Positions 60,571-64,000 of a DNA stretch of 64,000 nt are shown here, in pieces. How positions within the stretch are numbered: position 1 is the first letter of the stretch; every line of letters begins with the position of its first letter. Position numbers and translations under genes: made by a program. A model generated the notes under the pieces. That model had not been told where the DNA came from. It did not search any database and saw nothing but the letters and a program-made list of their open reading frames with translations. The stretch comes from Rotaria macrura (lineage: Eukaryota > Rotifera > Eurotatoria > Philodinida > Philodinidae), in contig OENT01000069.1 in NCBI GenBank assembly GCA_900239685.1, forward strand, positions 124,001-188,000, in the 5' to 3' direction.

Positions 60571-61535
60571 ACCCATGTCGCCTCTATTTTTGCAACTGCG
60601 CCGCAGTAACGCGCAGAGCCAATTTTACGCCGCAATTATGCGTAACTACGCCACATTCATCCTAGTGAAGGTCTCTATAAGAAACTAAGCTTACTGCGAC
60701 GCAGACCAACGTAACTGCGTCGGAGTGATCGCATCGTACGATCTGTTGTAAACGTAACTGACCAATTATAAAGGATTCTTCCTTATTTATAATTGGTCGC
60801 ACTCGAGCACTAATACTTAGCCACAGAAAATCAGTATAAATAGCAGTGCTCGTCATATTTTCGTTCATAAATCATTTTACTTTAAACAGTAGAATAGATA
60901 TTTAATTTTTTTAAGAATTTTTTTCGATTTAAATTTTTGTAGTTGTTCAATTTTTGAAATTTTTTTCTTAAATTATTTTCCATCTTTTTAAAGAAATTTT
61001 TTCCGTTATTTAAAAAATTTAAAAAAAATGTTTTCAGATGTTGCTTTTTTTTGATTTTTCAAGACTTTCATTTTCCATGATTTTAGAAATTCATAATTTT
61101 TTTTAACTCGTAGTTTCGTAAATTTTGGAATTTTTTAGCTTTTAATATTTTGATTTTTCTAGATATTTATTTTCGTTAATTTTTGAAATTTAAAATTTTT
61201 TTAAAGTTTTAGTGTTGTAAATTAATCTTTTTTAAATTTTTTGTAAAAATTTTAATTTTGTAATTTTATGTTTTTTATTTTTTGCACGGAAAAAGTTTTT
61301 AAGCTCTCAATAAAAATACAAATAAAATGATAACTTAATCTAAGGGATCTCTCGTATGTATTGCAACGCAACTGTGCCGCATAACTGCAGTTAACTGGTA
61401 CTCACTTTTGCGTAACTGTGAATTTTTCGCCCTAACTACGCGTAACTGCGATTTCTTTATCGTAGTGACGCGTAACTACGTCGCAATTTTCCGTAATTAC
61501 GGGTCACAGTGCGATCGCAGTTTCATCGTAATGAA
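60571..61535. mobile_element. Probable element with GCGTAACTGCG words at both ends
   Basis: Two clusters of GCGTAACTACG, CTGCGACGCAG and GCGTAACTGCG words (60,593-60,760 and 61,361-61,520) flank an AT-rich core. The clusters contain matches in both orientations. Termini and target duplication were not resolved. No open frame inside. Confidence 0.5.
60885..61315. repeat. T-rich low-complexity tract
   Basis: About 430 bases made almost only of TTTTT, AAATTTT and TTTGAAA blocks, with strong T excess on the plus strand. It is the core of the GCGTAACTGCG element. Confidence 0.7.
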
Positions 61536-62289
61536 ACATATGGGCAATAACAAGAAGACGCTTTTTCTTATTACTAATAAGAAATGAGATTGCAGGTGTG
61601 TTTTCTGAATAGCTTGATGAAATGGTTCTGCTATAGGCGTGAAGAAAACGAAAAAAGGCAATACCAGACGTATACGTTGATGTTGTTTAGGAAAAATTCG
61701 TCAAGAGATGAATGAATATAAATAGTTTGTGCGATATGGATGGTATAAACAAAAGAGAAAAGAAAAAAAGAAGCATCTTTTGTGAACACAGTCAACAAGA
61801 ACATACGAAATAAAAATAAAAGAAAGCAGAACATTCATACAATATCAATTTTAAAATGACCAAAATGATAGCAGAATGAGAGAACATCTTTCAGGATATT
61901 ATCTTTCCGAAATTTCAACTTTCGACATACTATTTTTTCGATGCATTATTTTTCGAGATTTTTTTCTTTCGAGATTTGGACAACAATCCTTATGATTTTG
62001 GAGCTAATGAGTAGCGATGAGTAGTAGTCTTATCTCATCTTAGTGATTCTAATTCAGGGGAAATATTTATCTATAATATCGATTGCCATTAAGGTTTTTT
62101 CGTGGATGATCGGATATATATCTATATACTATCTCTTGAACAACGAAAAACATGAAGACACTGTCAAATAGGGGAACAAAAAGAGAATTCTATAGCAGCT
62201 AGTAACATTTACAAGTGAATACGTTCAATCACTATATGATAAAATGGAATAAAGATGTAACACAAGGAATAGCTGCTGATTGAAATACT
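61536..62289. other. Spacer, nothing recognised
   Basis: Short frames only. The TTTCGA-type block at 61,905-61,985 (TTTCGACATAC, TTTTTCGATGC, TTTTCGAGA, TTTCGAGATTT) looks like a small tandem-like array. Confidence 0.35.
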
Positions 62290-62605
62290 AGCTTATAGGG
62301 TGCTCTAAGACAATTCAGGTACACCAGTGGATTGTACGTCGATACGTTGGATTCTCTAACTGATCAACATAGTAACGTAGTGAGTGATGCATTAATCTCC
62401 AGAAAAAAATCAGCTGCATAGTGAGAATGGGTGAAAGTCGTACAAGACACCGTGTAGAATAGCTCAATGCTCTCCATGGTTTTTCTTTCTATCGACATAG
62501 CAATATCTTTGTTGCCGACCATGGTAATGATCGTGTACAATGTTTTTCGTTTATGGAGACTAATAAGAATGTTGTATTTATCCGCGCCCCTTTTATAAAA
62601 TCAGG
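62290..62605 (+). pseudogene. NHL-repeat protein fragment
   Basis: The plus strand reads YRHSNIFVADHGNDRVQCFS, a near-consensus NHL beta-propeller blade (N-I-F-V-A-D-x-G-N-x-R-V-Q). An upstream piece with GALRQFRYTSGLYVDT resembles the GIYVD start of another blade, in a broken context. Stops on both sides and no start show a relic. NHL proteins are a large family in bdelloids. Confidence 0.5.
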
Positions 62606-63070
62606 ATGAAGTCGAATGAAAGATCTTAATATATTTCTAGCCATGTCCGGGAGCATGATCAGTAAGGGAAACGGCATATGTGGAAGGTGTCAATGGACGC
62701 GAAGGAAAGACTAACACTCATACATATTCCAATAAGATTCACACTCTCATGGCAAAAATCATACCAGTGTGTGTATTCCATGTCGACACTTGCATTGAAA
62801 TACACGAATTTCTCACCACACAGTTATCGTAACACACAAATTCGTATTCAAACCAAACCAATAAAAAGCATTATGGCTACAAATACATTTATGGTTTTAC
62901 TCTCATGTATTACAAAATCGAGTACGGGTGAATTATGTACACACGTTAGCAGACTGAAGATCATGTTTCGATGCACATAGTACAATTTACATTTTTTTAT
63001 GTTTGTACGTATATGGATACAACTCTATGATAGAGAATGTAAGAGAAGTGTCTTGCATAAAGATATAAAA

Positions 63071-63314
63071 TCACCAAGACAATTTCAACAGCTTATTTTT
63101 CTTTTTGACGTTAGCCAAGAGCTCTGAACCTTGTTCACCAATCTGATTTCCGGGAAGGTGTACCGAAGTAAGTGTCTGCCCAAAAATGAAACCTTAATAT
63201 GTTAGTAATGAAGAAAACGTAGAGCCCTACCCTATTATCAAGTAATGCACGAGCAAGGTATTCTGCTCCTTTGTCACCTATTCTATTTAGACTAAGTTCT
63301 ACTGCTTCAAGTGT
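63071..63314 (-). pseudogene. RI-type leucine-rich-repeat gene fragment, two exons
   Basis: Exon 63314-63231 is exactly 84 bases, one 28-residue repeat (TLEAVELSLNRIGDKGAEYL then ARALLDNR). Exon 63175-63071 starts TLTSVHLPGNQIGEQGSELL and ends LLKLSW and a stop. The intron is 55 bp in phase 0. This matches ribonuclease-inhibitor/NLR-type repeats with one repeat per exon, expanded in bdelloids. Upstream exons are missing; an ACCGCGG-word repeat starts about 40 bp away. It is a 3' end cut off by insertion or rearrangement. Confidence 0.7.
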
Positions 63315-63348
63315 CTGTTTAAAAGATTCAAATTGGATAACAGTTACC

Positions 63349-63736
63349 CACGGAGAAATTTTAAGGGAAAAACCGCGGCCAAACGCGCTTATTTTTACTT
63401 AACCGTGGTTTTTCCTAAAAAATTGCACTGTCACTGAAAAAACTGCGGTTAACCGCGGTTTTTCTCGTTGCGTTTTAAATTAAACGCAGTTTCCTAAACG
63501 AATACCGCATTATTCGAAAATGCGGTTCGACTCGGTTTCCCAAAACCGCAATGAACACCATTGTAAACGCGGTATTCCAAAATGGGGTTACACGCGGTTA
63601 CCCAAAACCGCAGTGAACAACATTGTAAACGCGATATTCGGAAACGCGGTTGGACGAGGTTTTGAGAACCGCAGTAAATACCATTTTAACCGCGGTATTC
63701 TGAAATGCGATTAGTCTGTATAGTCAGACACGGAGA
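63349..63736. mobile_element. ACCGCGGTTAACCGCGGT-word repeat, copy 2, between CACGGAGA direct repeats
   Basis: The 8-bp sequence CACGGAGA occurs at 63349-63356 and 63729-63736. Between them AACCGCGGT, CTGCGGTTAACC and AAACGCGGT words recur about twelve times. Words CAAAACCGCA(A/G)TGAACA and ACCATTGTAAACGCG repeat as larger tandem units of about 70 bp. The ends are not good inverted repeats, so the duplication may be coincidental. Confidence 0.5.
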
Positions 63737-64000
63737 TTATCGTAATTTTAACTTTTGCATCGAAACTTGCAGCTTCAGATCGCATGAAATATTGTTAATA
63801 TCGTTTTAACTGTAGTCACGAATGAATACCTCTTATGTGAAATGTATTTTGCGAAAGCAACAATTTTTTTAAAATAAAATTTGACAGTGAGATGAAATGT
63901 ACAATTGAGAAAAAAGACTGCATATTGAGTTTCTGGGCCAGGAGAGTATGTCGTTTAATTGTATTAAAGAATTTTTTTTCGTAAAGTGGATCTCATTTGA
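63737..64000. other. Right edge, nothing recognised
   Basis: AT-rich sequence without open frames of note. Confidence 0.35.

Overview
The window is nuclear DNA of a small metazoan, most likely a bdelloid rotifer. Genes are split by short introns (about 50-100 bp) with GT..AG ends, the DNA is AT-rich, and the conserved genes are animal orthologues. The lineage call rests on a combination known to be expanded in bdelloids: a divergent nuclear receptor, F-box proteins of the 'LNDLPDEILLIIF' type, NHL-repeat and 28-residue RI-type LRR fragments, and a plant-like DYW-type PPR protein. Codons read with the standard code. There is one 56-base N gap.

Layout. 1-4,813 (-): 5' part of WDR75 (small-subunit processome), running off the left edge. 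5,661-6,669 (-): ATP5PB, mitochondrial ATP synthase subunit b. 9,078-16,819 (+): a complete ten-exon PPR-DYW gene with an intact deaminase-like active site, carrying two long introns. 22,592-23,442 (+): an unrecognised lysine-rich protein. 32,853-33,952 (+): MRPL39. 35,570-39,603 (+): an RNF217-type RBR ubiquitin ligase. 44,960-46,603 (-): a nuclear receptor. 50,703 onward (+): a truncated F-box gene. From about 52 kb to the right edge there are no intact genes. That end is packed with non-autonomous transposon remnants and broken pieces of bdelloid-type gene families (NHL, LRR and an unknown tail-like protein).

Repeats. A 673-bp near-identical inverted repeat lies at 23,695-24,367 and 34,256-34,928. 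A 2.2-kb element at 29,291-31,526 has CAAGGG...CCCTTG ends and a perfect 8-bp target duplication, which marks it as hAT-like. At least seven further repeat families each carry their own reiterated short self-complementary word.

Functionally, ATP5PB, MRPL39 and the PPR-DYW protein are all predicted to act in the mitochondrion, but nothing shows that this grouping is more than chance. All exon structures were derived by eye from reading frame, splice signals and remembered family conservation. No search was run.
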